A stretch of 23,740 bases of DNA from JAOUEA01 sp046732015 (GCA_046732015.1 JBKPMF010000099.1:1-23740), one strand, 5' to 3'. Shown: positions 1 through 8,915, numbered from the stretch's first letter. The notes: a model not told the origin generated them from the letters alone. Made by a program: numbers and translations.

Positions 1-1716
1 GAGTTCGCCTGCCGGGTCGGTGGGACCGCCCAGCAGCGTGTCCGAGAGCGCGCGGATCCTCGTGGGTTCGACCACCAGCAGGTCCGAGGCGAACGAACTC
101 CCGCCGGCGACGTGCGCGAGACGGCGAGCGGCGAGGGGATCACCGGCGAGCAGATCGGCGATCGCCCGTTCGTCCGCATGGCCGCCGACGGCTTCGGCGA
201 TCCGTTCCAGCCTGACGAGCGCCGAGTCGGGCACGGGCGAGAGGGCGAGCGACGGCGCCATCACCGGGAACAGGTGCGCCAACACCTTGCCGATCCGGTG
301 CGACGGATCCACCAGGCGGCCCAGCACGTCGTAGGACCGCGTGGGGTCGGTGAACCCGAGGCCGCCCAGGAGCTCTTCGGTGGCAGAGCGGTCGGTGCCG
401 TGAGCGAGCTGGGCCATCGACGCCGGTCCGGCGAAGGCTTCCAGCAACGGCCGGTAGAACAACCGCTCGTGGATCGAACGGACGAGACCTGTGGTGACCT
501 CGTACCGCTCCGCGAGCTCGTCGGCGTCGGCCAGGCCCAACGACCGCGCGAGGGTGGTTCGGGCATGCCGGTCGGGAGGCAGGTCGTGGGTCTGCAGGTC
601 GCGCACGATCTGTAGTCGGTGTTCCAGCCGCCGCAGGAACCGGTAGGCGTCGGCGAGCGCCTCCGCGTCGGCATCGCCCACGTAGCCCTCGATCGCGAGC
701 GCCCGCAGGGCGGCGAGCGTGGTCGGTGTGCGGAGCTTCGCGTCTCGCCGCCCGTGGACGATCTGCAGGAGCTGCACCGCGAACTCCACGTCGCGGATGC
801 CGCCACGGCCGCGCTTGACCTCCGTGAACTCTTTGCCACGCTGCCGGATGTATTCCTCCAGCCGGACCTTCGTGCGCCGAACGTCCTCGATCGCCGCAGG
901 CGCCAACTCGGGCGGATAGACGAACGGTCCGATCCCCTGCAGGAAGCCCTGCCCCAGCTCGGCACGGCCCGCGACGGGCCGGGCCTTGATCATGGCCTGG
1001 CGCTCCCAGGTGGCCGACTCCCGCTCGTAGTACGCCAGGGTCGCTTCCAAAGAACGGCTCAGCGCCCCGGCTCGCCCGCCGGGCCGCAGCGCGACGTCCA
1101 CACGGAGCGCGATGCCTTCGGCGGTGGGGTCGGCGAGCAACGACGTGACGGCCGTCACCGCGCGCTCGGCGGCTTCCTGCGCGGCGGGCCCCGCCTCCTG
1201 ATGCATGAACAGCAGGTCGACGTCGCTCGCGTAGTTGAGTTCGTAGCCGCCCAGCTTCCCGAGGCCGATCACCGCGAGCGTGTCACCGCCGGGGGCGAGT
1301 TCGAGCGCTTCGGCGATGCACGCGTCGGCGATCGCGCTGATCTCGGCGACGACCTCGTCGAGCGATGCGCCTCCTAGGTCGCGCGCGGCGACGCGGAGCA
1401 TGGCCCGGCGTCGGAACCGTCGCAGACCGTCGAGCGGACCCAGCCGATCCACGGTGTCGCGCAACTCGGCACGGAGCGCCTCCGCCGAGCGGGCCTCGAC
1501 ATCGGCGAACATCGCCACCTCGCCGGGGTTGGCCACCAGGAAGTCGGCAGCGGCGGTCGAGAACCCCAACAACCTCGCCGCGACGTCGGTGATCTCCGGC
1601 CTGGCGAGCGCGGCGCGCGCCTGCGGGTCGTCACCCACCCTGGAGAACGCCACCCGCGCGAGCTCGGGGTCGGGCGCCGCGGCGAACGTTCGACCGAGCA
1701 TCTCAGGGGTCAGCAC
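1..1716 (-). CDS. glnE: Glutamine synthetase adenylyltransferase / deadenylase GlnE (partial, C-terminus off window)
   Basis: Bifunctional enzyme that adenylylates and deadenylylates glutamine synthetase in response to nitrogen status. The frame is open from a GTG at 1716 to base 1, giving 572 codons. The family is about 950-1000 residues, so the second half is missing only because the window ends. Visible motifs are the nucleotidyltransferase signature GLGKLGGYELNYASDVD at about residues 150-167, followed by LRPGGRAGAL, a YYERESATWERQAMIKARPVAG block, and GRGGIRDVEFAVQLLQ at about residues 302-317. These are the hallmarks of the GlnE catalytic domain and the helical domain after it. An in-frame TGA lies upstream, so the start is GTG 1716 or ATG 1701. 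It is divergent from the glutamine synthetase at 1811, matching the glnE-glnA2 neighbourhood known from mycobacteria and Streptomyces, although there the two genes are not divergent. Confidence 0.93.
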   Translation of the reverse strand, partial: MLTPEMLGRTFAAAPDPELARVAFSRVGDDPQARAALARPEITDVAARLLGFSTAAADFLVANPGEVAMFADVEARSAEALRAELRDTVDRLGPLDGLRRFRRRAMLRVAARDLGGASLDEVVAEISAIADACIAEALELAPGGDTLAVIGLGKLGGYELNYASDVDLLFMHQEAGPAAQEAAERAVTAVTSLLADPTAEGIALRVDVALRPGGRAGALSRSLEATLAYYERESATWERQAMIKARPVAGRAELGQGFLQGIGPFVYPPELAPAAIEDVRRTKVRLEEYIRQRGKEFTEVKRGRGGIRDVEFAVQLLQIVHGRRDAKLRTPTTLAALRALAIEGYVGDADAEALADAYRFLRRLEHRLQIVRDLQTHDLPPDRHARTTLARSLGLADADELAERYEVTTGLVRSIHERLFYRPLLEAFAGPASMAQLAHGTDRSATEELLGGLGFTDPTRSYDVLGRLVDPSHRIGKVLAHLFPVMAPSLALSPVPDSALVRLERIAEAVGGHADERAIADLLAGDPLAARRLAHVAGGSSFASDLLVVEPTRIRALSDTLLGGPTDPAGEL

Positions 1717-1798
1717 CCCGGCATCATCGCATCGGCCGACCCGAGCCAGGGCAGGTCAGAGTTCACATGGGCGTAACCGTTGCGCGGCAGCGCGCTCC

Positions 1799-1804
1799 TA
1801 GGCT
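1799..1804 (+). promoter_or_regulatory. -10 box of glutamine synthetase gene, leaderless type
   Basis: TAGGCT ends 6 nt before the ATG at 1811. The same hexamer sits at the same distance before nadE (9489). No convincing -35 box is visible. With 6 nt spacing, transcription would start at or within a base or two of the A of ATG, so the mRNA would be leaderless; no Shine-Dalgarno sequence is present. Confidence 0.55.
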
Positions 1805-1810
1805 TGTTCC

Positions 1811-3139
1811 ATGGTCCTTTCCGCCGAGGCTGAGTACGTGTTGCGCACCGTCGAGGAGCGCGGGATCCGGTTCGTCCGGCTGTGGTTCACCGACGTGCTG
1901 GGGTTCCTGAAGTCCTTCACGATCACCAGCCAGGAGCTCGAGGGGGCGTTCGCCGAAGGGATGGGCTTCGACGGCTCCTCGATCGAGGGCTTCAGTCGCA
2001 TCCAGGAATCCGACATGGTGGCTATCCCGGACCCGGCCACCTTCCAGGTGATCCCGTGGAAGCAGGAGGCGCCCGTCGCGCGCATGTTCTGCGACGTGTG
2101 GAACCCGGAGGGGACGCCGTTCGACGGTGACCCGCGTGGGGTGTTGAAGGGGCAACTGCAGCGCGCCGCCGACCTGGGCTTCACGTTCTACGTCGGACCG
2201 GAGCTCGAGTACTTCTACTTCAAGGCCTCCGACGATCCTACGTTCCTCGATCGTGGCGGCTACTTCGACGAGACGCCACTGGACGCCGCCACCGATTATC
2301 GCAAACGCACCGTCCAGTATCTGGAGTCGATGGGCATCCCGGTGGAGTACGTCCACCACGAGGTGGCACCGAGTCAGCACGAGATCGACCTTCGCTACAC
2401 CGACGCGCTCACGATGGCCGACAACGTCATGGCCTACCGGCTCACCGTGAAGGAAGTAGCCCAGGAGTTCGGCATCTACGCCACGTTCATGCCCAAGCCG
2501 GTTGCCGGCGTCAACGGCAGCGGCATGCACACCCATCAGTCGTTGTTCGAAGGCGACCGCAACGCGTTCTTCGACGCCACCGACGAGTACCACCTGTCGA
2601 AGACGGCGAAGAGCTACATCGCGGGGCTCCTCCGCCACGCACCCGAGATCACGCTGCTCACCAACCAGTGGGTGAACTCCTACAAGCGGTTGGTGCCGGG
2701 GTTCGAAGCGCCGGTGTACGTGTGCTGGGCGCGGCGCAACCGCAGCGCGCTGGTGCGGGTGCCGATGTACAAGCCGGGCAAGGAGGCCGCCACCCGGATC
2801 GAGTACCGCTCACCCGATGCCGCGTGCAACCCCTACCTGGCCTTCGCCGCGATGCTGGCGGCCGGGCTCACGGGGGTCGAGAACGACTACGACCTGCCGC
2901 CCGAGGCGAGCAACAACATCTACGAGATGTCCGACGACGAACGCGGCGCCGCCGGCATCGCGTCCCTGCCCGAGGACCTCGTGGAGGCCATCCACCTGGC
3001 CGAGGGCTCCGCGGTGCTGCGTGAGGCGCTGGGCGACCACGTCCACGAGTACCTGATCCGCAACAAGCGCGAAGAATGGGATGCCTTCAAGGCCTACGTC
3101 AGCCCGTTCGAGCTGGATCGCTACCTCCCCATCCTCTGA
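1811..3139 (+). CDS. glnA: Type I glutamine synthetase (GlnA2-like, GSI-alpha style)
   Basis: Cytosolic enzyme making glutamine from glutamate, ammonia and ATP. The 442-residue length matches the shorter GSI-alpha/GlnA2 group rather than the roughly 470-residue GSI-beta enzymes. Motifs: MGFDGSSIEGF at residues 51-61, metal-binding GPELEYF (129-135), HHEVAPSQHEID (182-193), the signature NGSGMHTHQS (235-244), KRLVPGFEAP (292-301) and RIEYRSPD (329-336). At the position of the adenylylated Tyr in GSI-beta enzymes the sequence is NNIYEMSDDE (Tyr371). Tyr is kept, but the surroundings resemble the Bacillus NIYVMSKEE type rather than NLYDLPPEE. It may therefore not be a GlnE substrate even though glnE is the divergent neighbour; a separate GSI-beta glnA1 probably exists elsewhere. 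The start follows a TAGGCT box by 6 nt. Confidence 0.93.
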   Translation: MVLSAEAEYVLRTVEERGIRFVRLWFTDVLGFLKSFTITSQELEGAFAEGMGFDGSSIEGFSRIQESDMVAIPDPATFQVIPWKQEAPVARMFCDVWNPEGTPFDGDPRGVLKGQLQRAADLGFTFYVGPELEYFYFKASDDPTFLDRGGYFDETPLDAATDYRKRTVQYLESMGIPVEYVHHEVAPSQHEIDLRYTDALTMADNVMAYRLTVKEVAQEFGIYATFMPKPVAGVNGSGMHTHQSLFEGDRNAFFDATDEYHLSKTAKSYIAGLLRHAPEITLLTNQWVNSYKRLVPGFEAPVYVCWARRNRSALVRVPMYKPGKEAATRIEYRSPDAACNPYLAFAAMLAAGLTGVENDYDLPPEASNNIYEMSDDERGAAGIASLPEDLVEAIHLAEGSAVLREALGDHVHEYLIRNKREEWDAFKAYVSPFELDRYLPIL

Positions 3140-3200
3140 TCCCTCCGATCCTCTAGGTATTTGGGTCCATTCGGCCTACGGCTTCCGGCTGCCCTCCGCA

Positions 3201-3229
3201 TTGACGATGGGGAAAACGGGGCCTATCGT
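3201..3229 (+). promoter_or_regulatory. Near-consensus housekeeping promoter for the secreted protein at 3279
   Basis: TTGACG (3201-3206), a 17-nt spacer, and TATCGT (3224-3229). It is one of the two best -35/-10 pairs in the window. Predicted transcription starts near 3236, leaving a leader of about 40 nt with a Shine-Dalgarno GGAGAGGA at 3265-3272, 6 nt before the ATG. Confidence 0.7.
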
Positions 3230-3278
3230 CGGGCAAACGGCCGAGGGCCGACCGGCCGAATGATGGAGAGGACCCCCC

Positions 3279-4550
3279 ATGAGACGAGACCGAAGGTTCA
3301 TCGCGAAGGTAGCTGCACTGGTTCTGGCTGCCGCTGCCATCGTCGTGCCAGTGACGATCGCGACCGCTGCGCCGGAGAAGATCTTCACCCTGACGATGTC
3401 TCCCTCAACGATCCCGGCCGGGGCCACCAACGTAACCGTCACGGCGACGTTCAAGAACGCCACCCCTTCGGGTAACTCCACGATCAACTCGCTGAAGCTG
3501 GCCGCGACCGGCGCACCCGGCGCGACGATCACCAGCGCCACCGGCACCGGCACGGAGGTCGTGGCGGCCGACGGTCGCTCGGTTTCGGTCACAGGCGTTC
3601 CGTCGGTGAAACCGGGCAAGACGTACGTCCTGACCTTGAAGCTCACGACCCCCGCGCAGACCTCGTGCTCGGGCACGAGCATCACCTGGAGCGGTTCGGC
3701 GTGGACCGGTAACTCCTTCAGCGGGGACACGTTCCGCTTCATCCCCGAAAGCTCGAGCGTCACGACGTCGGTCGGCGCCAGCTGCGAACTCCGGTTCGTG
3801 CAGGGGCGTCAGCCCGCCGACGCCGTGCAGGGCACGACGATCACCAGTGAGGTCGGCAACCCCTCGGGAGACCCGGTCCAGGTCGCGCTCTTCACGGGCG
3901 GGTCGGTCGCGACGTGGTTCACCGGATCGGTCTCGTTGGCGATCACCGATGACTCCACGGGGACGGGGACCCTCTCGGGCGAAAGCGAGACGGCTGTCGC
4001 GGGAACGGCCACGTTCGACGAGCTGTCCATCACCACGGCCGGTGAGTACAGGCTCGTGGCGACCGGTGCGGGCATCTCGAGCGATCCATCCTCCAGCTTC
4101 ACGATCAGCGAGGTCGCGCTGACCTGTGAAACCGGCTCGAACACCATCGTGGACTCCGGCAATGCGGGAGCGCTGTCGCTCGTTCGGCAGGATGGCGCCT
4201 GCGATCAGGACATCCCGGTCACGGTCGTGATCGGCGACCACCAGATCGACATCTCCAAGCCGTTCGTCTCCGGATCGGCGTTCAGGATGACGATCGACTG
4301 GGTCGTGGAGACTCCCCACAACCCGGTGCCGCCTACCAAGATCGACTACCTCGACGGCTCCGGTCCACACGACATGCAGTTCTGCTTGGCGGACGGCCCA
4401 GACGGCAACGTCTACCCGGACCTGCCATCTGGCGAGTTCTGGTGCATCACCAACCAGACGGTGACGTTGTTCGAGACCGGACCGAACGCCGGGAAGCTGC
4501 AGCTCACCGAGAGCTACTTCGGGGCGGGCGACCCCAGGCTGACCCGCTAG
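3279..4550 (+). CDS. Secreted Ig-like-domain protein of unknown function
   Basis: 423 residues. It starts with a Sec signal peptide: a basic MRRDRRF segment, then a hydrophobic run to about residue 28 ending ATA-A, with cleavage probably before APEK. The mature protein is rich in Thr, Ser, Gly and Val, with alternating beta-strand patterns. The middle section, about residues 185-275, has the bacterial Ig/invasin-like signature of a loosely described value range, then GTGTLSGES, AGTATFDELSI and AGEYRLVATG. The C-terminal third has several Cys (for example FCLADGPDG and FWCITN) that could form disulfides. No enzyme motif is seen. The start is fixed by the GGAGAGGA ribosome site, and it has its own strong promoter, so it may be abundant at the cell surface. 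Its stop codon overlaps that of the convergent cyclase gene. Confidence 0.8.
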   Translation: MRRDRRFIAKVAALVLAAAAIVVPVTIATAAPEKIFTLTMSPSTIPAGATNVTVTATFKNATPSGNSTINSLKLAATGAPGATITSATGTGTEVVAADGRSVSVTGVPSVKPGKTYVLTLKLTTPAQTSCSGTSITWSGSAWTGNSFSGDTFRFIPESSSVTTSVGASCELRFVQGRQPADAVQGTTITSEVGNPSGDPVQVALFTGGSVATWFTGSVSLAITDDSTGTGTLSGESETAVAGTATFDELSITTAGEYRLVATGAGISSDPSSSFTISEVALTCETGSNTIVDSGNAGALSLVRQDGACDQDIPVTVVIGDHQIDISKPFVSGSAFRMTIDWVVETPHNPVPPTKIDYLDGSGPHDMQFCLADGPDGNVYPDLPSGEFWCITNQTVTLFETGPNAGKLQLTESYFGAGDPRLTR

Positions 4551-7500
4551 CTCGACGGAACCGCGATCCGGACCACGCCGAGGCCCTCCAGCAGGGCCTC
4601 GGCGCTCCGGCGTCGCTCAGCTGTCCCCTCATCGGGGAACAGGTCTGCCCATGCGAGTTCGGTGAGGGCCCGCTCGAACGACGACCCCTCCTCCTCGGCG
4701 CGCTCGAGGCTGAGGCGGAGGGCCTCCTGGGAGGCATCGTGCGCTCCCAGTCTCCCGAGCCCCACGCCTCGGATCCGTTGGACCAAGGCGCCACCGGCTC
4801 CGTCGGCCACGAGTTCGTCGGCCGATGCCAGGGCCTCGCTCCACTTGCCTTCGAATATCGCGTGCTCGGCCTGCCAGCCGCGAACCTGTTCCACCTCGCG
4901 ATCGGCACGCTGCGCCGTGAACGAGGCCGCCGCCTCTTCGAGGAGCGACTCACCGTCGCCGCCCTGGCTCGCCCGGCTGAGGACCCTGCCGAGGTAGGCC
5001 GTGGCGTAGGCGGCCAGGTTCTCCTCCTTGGCGCCGCGGGCGACGCGCAGGACCACGCGGAGACGCTCCTCGGCCTCGTCCCAACGCCCCTGATCCGACA
5101 ACACCTCGGCCACGTTCAACATCCCGCTGGCGGCGTGCACCGGATCGCCCAGGCGCTCCTTGGTCTCGATGAACCGGTCGTAGAAGCCGACCGCCTCCTC
5201 CCAACGCCCCTGGAAGTAGGCGAGCGCCCCCATGCTGTTGTGCACCGAGGCCGCCGCGTTGAAATCGCCGATCGACTCGTAGTACTCGAGCGCCTCTTGG
5301 AGATGCGTCGCCTCGTCGTAGCGGCCGAGGTCGAGCAGGGCCCAGTCCATGACCACGTAGGCGTCGGCGCGCGCCTTGCGATCGTCCACCATGTCGGCCT
5401 CCCGGATCGCGTCCAAGCTGATCCGTACGGATTCCTCGGCGCGCCCCTGGAGGTGACGGGCCGCCGCGAGCGAGACGGCGGCCTGGGCCCGCAGCTCCGT
5501 GGCTTCGGCCGAAGCGATCCCCTCCAGCTCGGTCGCGATCTTGCGCGCGCGCCGCACCACCAGATCCGGCCGGCCCACCCGCTCGGCGACGTAGGCCTCG
5601 CGAAGCAGGAGCCTGGCTCGCCCAACCGGATCGGCGTCGTGCATCTTCCGCGCCTCGGCGAAGATCCGGGTGGCCTCGTCGAGTTCACCGGCGCGGAGCA
5701 GCATCTCGCCCAACCCCTCGGTGACGTCGGCGAGATCGGCCTCGGCGACGGATCCGGCCTCGGTCTTGCGGGCGGCATCCAGTGCCCGTCGATAGAAGCG
5801 CGCCGCCTCCGAGGGAACGGCGAGATCGCGCGCGCGGTCGCCGGCCAGCCGACCGTAGACCCACGCCTTGTCGAACCGCCCCGCCAGGTACGAATGCAGG
5901 GACAGCGCCTCCGTCTCCTCCTCTACACCGCCGGGTTCGCGTTCGAGGTGGTCGACAGCGGCGATATGCAGTGACCGCCGGAGCCGGAAGGGCAGTCCTT
6001 CGTAGGCCGCATCGCGCAACAGCGCTCGACGGAACCGGATGTAGCCGTCGCCCTCCTGCTCGAAGAACTCCGAGAGGCGTTCCCAGGTGGCGGCGTCGGG
6101 CTGCGGAGAGTCGTTGTCGAGGACCCAGCCGAGCGCCTTGACGGGCACGCTGATGCCCAGCACCGACGCGCGGCGGACCAGCGCACGGTCCTGCGGCGCC
6201 AGGCGATCGATCCGAGCCACCGCCGCGGACTCCACCGAGTCCGGCAACCCCTCGGCCCCGCCCGAGGCGGCGGCGGCCAGCACCAGGTCATGCAGGAACT
6301 GGGGGTTGCCGCCGGATCGTTCCACCACCGTCGTCAGCGCGTGGGGGGGCAGCGGATGCAGCTCGGCGACGGCGCCACCGAGCTGCATCGCTCCCTCGGC
6401 CGACAGGGCCTCGGGTTCGACGATCACGGAGTCGGGCGTGACGTCGTGCGTGAACCCCTTCGCCCCCGGACGCCGGCTGACGCAGAAGAGCCAGGGACGG
6501 CCGTCGAGATGATCCGCGACGTAGCCCAGCAGGTCGGCCGAGGCGTCGTCCATGTGGTGGACGTCTTCGATCTCGATCAGCGCCGGCTCGTCCAGGACCC
6601 GTTCGAGGAGCGTGGCGACCGATTCATGCAACCGGGTGCGCAGGAACTCCTCACCCAGCATCTCGACCTCCTGCGTGGGGGGGATCTCGATACCGAACGG
6701 CCGTCCGATGAGCGGCAGCCATGGCAGCAGCTCGGGATCGGCGTTCGCGACGACGGGGTACAAGCGGTCGAGCACCAGGTCGTCGGGATCGTCATAGCCC
6801 AGATCGAGCAGCTCCCGCAGCAGTTCTCGCCACACCATGTACGGCGTGGACGCGGTGTAGGCCTCGCAGGTGGCCCGGAGCAGGACCAATCCTTCGGAGC
6901 GGCCACGAACCTCTTCGAGCAAGCGCGTCTTGCCGATCCCGGGTTCGCCGACGATCTGCACGAGGCGCCCCTCGCCGCCGCGGGTCCGCGCAAGGGCGGC
7001 GTCGAGCACCGCCATCTCAGCGTCTCGCCCCACGAGCGAGAACCGTTCCAGCGGGGCTTCGCGCGAACGCGATCCCGTCGCGGCCCCCAACGACCACGCA
7101 TGCACCGGCTTGCTCTTGCCTTTGACCGCGAACGGCTCGAGCTCGGTCACCTGGAACCGCGTGTCCGAGTGCTCCAACACCTCGGCCGTGGCGTAGATCT
7201 CGTTCGAACCTGCCTGGGCCATGAGCCGGGCGGCCAGGTTCACCCCGTCCCCCATCACCGTGTAGGTCCGCCGGTACCACGGGCCGATGTCACCGGCGAA
7301 CACCCCTCCACGGTTCACGCCGATGCCGAGCGGCAGCGGGAGGTCGGCATCGGCGATCCGCCGGAGGGTGAGCAACATCCGCTCCTCGTCGCTCCCGGTG
7401 TTCACCGGGGCCCCGGACGTCAGGATCATCTTGCCGCCGTCGGTATCGACGTCGGTACCGAGGAAGCACACCCCTTGCTCGTCGGCGGCCATCTGCACGC

Positions 7501-8365
7501 AACTCACCATCGCGTGGAGCGCTGCGGCGGTCTCGTGAGGACCGTGCTTGGCGAGCATCTCATCGGTCCCGGCGAATCGGAGGAACGCCGTCACCACCTG
7601 CCGGTGCTCAGGGGCGCCTCCTCCCGAGGCCACGTGCGCACGCAGCACCCCCGACAGACATCCGGCGATCGTGGCCGCCGCCAGATCCGGGCGCGCCTCG
7701 TCCTCGACGGCTTCAACCCCCGAGGGTTCCCGGATCAGCAACGAGCCGGGGCCTTCGGCCAGGCCGAGGCATCCTTCGGGCAGCAGCGCCGCCATGTCCC
7801 GGCTCACGCGGATCTGACCCGCGATCGCTTCGTGCTCCATGAGCACCGTGTGCGTCCAGGCCGGGCCGGCCACGATCAGCTCGCGGTGGGAGTCCCCCAC
7901 CAGGAAGAAGTCGAACGAGCCGCTATGCGCGCCCACCGACATGCGCAGCTGGATCTTGGCGCGCGGCAGGTTGATCTTGCCGACGGTCCGCAGGGTGCTG
8001 CGCATCCCCACCGCGGACGCACCGGCCCGGGCAGCATGCCCCTCGCCCGAGAAGAACAGCAATAGGGCATCGCCCCCGAACTTGAGCAGACCGCCGCCGT
8101 TCGCATAGGCGACGGCGAGCAGCTCGGTGAAGCAGGACCCGATCGCCTCGGTGACCTGTTCGGCGCCCTCCTTGCCCTTGCGGGCCAGCTTCTCGGACAG
8201 TTTCGTGAAGCCGGAGATGTCGACGAATACGACGCTGCCCTCGAGCGTCCACGCCGGCTGGTCCGGCGCATGCGCGAGCTGACGCATGAGGATCCGGGGG
8301 ACGTACGGAGCGAACGCGTCAACCCCGACCTCAGAGACCGCATCCAGACCTGCCGTCGTGGACAC
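4547..8365 (-). CDS. Tandem class III adenylyl/guanylyl cyclase - AAA ATPase - TPR signalling protein (soluble adenylyl cyclase-like)
   Basis: 1272 residues, no signal peptide or membrane segment, start GTG 8365. Domain order: cyclase C1 (about 40-200), cyclase C2 (about 255-428), NTPase (about 440-800) with Walker A GEPGIGKTR (473-481) and Walker B ALIEIEDVHH (595-604), then a long helical TPR-like C-terminus. C1 keeps both metal-binding Asp residues, D49 in FVDISGFT and D99 in KFGGDALLLFF, but lacks the transition-state Asn/Arg pair. C2 has lost both Asp (R263 and K312 in their place) but keeps N376 and R380 in GDGVNLAARL. The two halves would form one composite active site, as in mammalian soluble adenylyl cyclase. 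The likely product is cAMP. The NTPase-TPR part resembles STAND-type regulators that bind partners. A TAACGT hexamer lies 4 nt before the GTG. Confidence 0.85.
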   Translation of the reverse strand: MSTTAGLDAVSEVGVDAFAPYVPRILMRQLAHAPDQPAWTLEGSVVFVDISGFTKLSEKLARKGKEGAEQVTEAIGSCFTELLAVAYANGGGLLKFGGDALLLFFSGEGHAARAGASAVGMRSTLRTVGKINLPRAKIQLRMSVGAHSGSFDFFLVGDSHRELIVAGPAWTHTVLMEHEAIAGQIRVSRDMAALLPEGCLGLAEGPGSLLIREPSGVEAVEDEARPDLAAATIAGCLSGVLRAHVASGGGAPEHRQVVTAFLRFAGTDEMLAKHGPHETAAALHAMVSCVQMAADEQGVCFLGTDVDTDGGKMILTSGAPVNTGSDEERMLLTLRRIADADLPLPLGIGVNRGGVFAGDIGPWYRRTYTVMGDGVNLAARLMAQAGSNEIYATAEVLEHSDTRFQVTELEPFAVKGKSKPVHAWSLGAATGSRSREAPLERFSLVGRDAEMAVLDAALARTRGGEGRLVQIVGEPGIGKTRLLEEVRGRSEGLVLLRATCEAYTASTPYMVWRELLRELLDLGYDDPDDLVLDRLYPVVANADPELLPWLPLIGRPFGIEIPPTQEVEMLGEEFLRTRLHESVATLLERVLDEPALIEIEDVHHMDDASADLLGYVADHLDGRPWLFCVSRRPGAKGFTHDVTPDSVIVEPEALSAEGAMQLGGAVAELHPLPPHALTTVVERSGGNPQFLHDLVLAAAASGGAEGLPDSVESAAVARIDRLAPQDRALVRRASVLGISVPVKALGWVLDNDSPQPDAATWERLSEFFEQEGDGYIRFRRALLRDAAYEGLPFRLRRSLHIAAVDHLEREPGGVEEETEALSLHSYLAGRFDKAWVYGRLAGDRARDLAVPSEAARFYRRALDAARKTEAGSVAEADLADVTEGLGEMLLRAGELDEATRIFAEARKMHDADPVGRARLLLREAYVAERVGRPDLVVRRARKIATELEGIASAEATELRAQAAVSLAAARHLQGRAEESVRISLDAIREADMVDDRKARADAYVVMDWALLDLGRYDEATHLQEALEYYESIGDFNAAASVHNSMGALAYFQGRWEEAVGFYDRFIETKERLGDPVHAASGMLNVAEVLSDQGRWDEAEERLRVVLRVARGAKEENLAAYATAYLGRVLSRASQGGDGESLLEEAAASFTAQRADREVEQVRGWQAEHAIFEGKWSEALASADELVADGAGGALVQRIRGVGLGRLGAHDASQEALRLSLERAEEEGSSFERALTELAWADLFPDEGTAERRRSAEALLEGLGVVRIAVPSS

Positions 8366-8432
8366 ACCGTGACGTTACGGCGTGGGGGGCTCACCACCAA
8401 CCAGGGGTGCTTCCGATGTGCTCGGATGAGCG

Positions 8433-8789
8433 TCAGCTCACCAGCACCTTGCCGCACATCCCGGTGCAGTTCCCACCGCTCACGCTGCCGTGGATCGTGC
8501 AGTAGAACCGGAAGGTTCCAGAGCTGTTGAACACCCGGCGGACCGAATCACCCTGGGCGATCGACCGGCGATAGCTCCAGTTCCCGCCATAGGCCTTCAC
8601 CACGTGTGACCGGAACACCGCGCTCCACTTCACGGCACCACCGCGAGCGACGGACACGGTGGCCGGACGCCAACGGCTCCCATCGCCGCGCACGACGGTG
8701 ACCGCCGCAGCGGGGACTGCCGTGGCCAGCACCATGATCATGGCCGCGCACGCGACGATGCGTGCCCGGCGACCGACACCACTCGACAT
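8433..8789 (-). CDS. Secreted cupredoxin (plastocyanin/azurin-like type 1 copper protein)
   Basis: 118 residues. The signal peptide (about 1-29) has RRAR, a hydrophobic run and the end AVPAAA. The mature domain has the cupredoxin order of copper ligands: H62 (FRSHVV), C97 and H100 (FRFYCTIHG), M111 (CTGMCG). Compared with plastocyanin, the loop between the second His and the Met is long and carries an additional Cys pair (C108, C112) flanking the Met. The protein should shuttle electrons outside the membrane. Start: ATG 8789 preceded by an AGGGGGG ribosome site, 4 nt spacing. It lies 67 nt downstream of the cyclase start codon on the same strand, so it is probably transcribed separately from, but toward, the cyclase gene. 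Amicyanin, the electron acceptor of methylamine dehydrogenase, belongs to this fold; the mau-like operon begins 2.5 kb away, so a link is only speculative. Confidence 0.85.
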   Translation of the reverse strand: MSSGVGRRARIVACAAMIMVLATAVPAAAVTVVRGDGSRWRPATVSVARGGAVKWSAVFRSHVVKAYGGNWSYRRSIAQGDSVRRVFNSSGTFRFYCTIHGSVSGGNCTGMCGKVLVS

Positions 8790-8915
8790 AGGGCCCCCCT
8801 GTGCGGATCCGACGTGACAACCGTAGTACGGGCGGGAGCCCGGACCGGTTCGCGCGTTCCGAGGGGAAGCGCCGGGTCGTCCAGTTCCCTGGCTTCTCCG
8901 AGGCCAGTCCGGGAT

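Noticed and set aside
1762..1785. -35 boxes for the glutamine synthetase gene (TTCACA, TTGCGC)
   Set aside because: Spacing to TAGGCT is 31 and 13 nt, outside the usable range.
1763..2638. 291-codon minus-strand open frame
   Set aside because: Antisense shadow of glutamine synthetase.
4442..5974. 510-codon plus-strand open frame (also 6290-8065, 591 codons)
   Set aside because: Antisense to the cyclase-AAA-TPR gene, whose frame shows clear domains. These are long stop-free shadows caused by high GC and contain no recognisable domain.
4547..8365. Bicarbonate-binding site as in human soluble adenylyl cyclase
   Set aside because: Lys95 before GGD99 is present, but this Lys is common in class III cyclases, and the partner Arg appears replaced (V in GPAWTHTVLME). 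Not enough to claim bicarbonate sensing.
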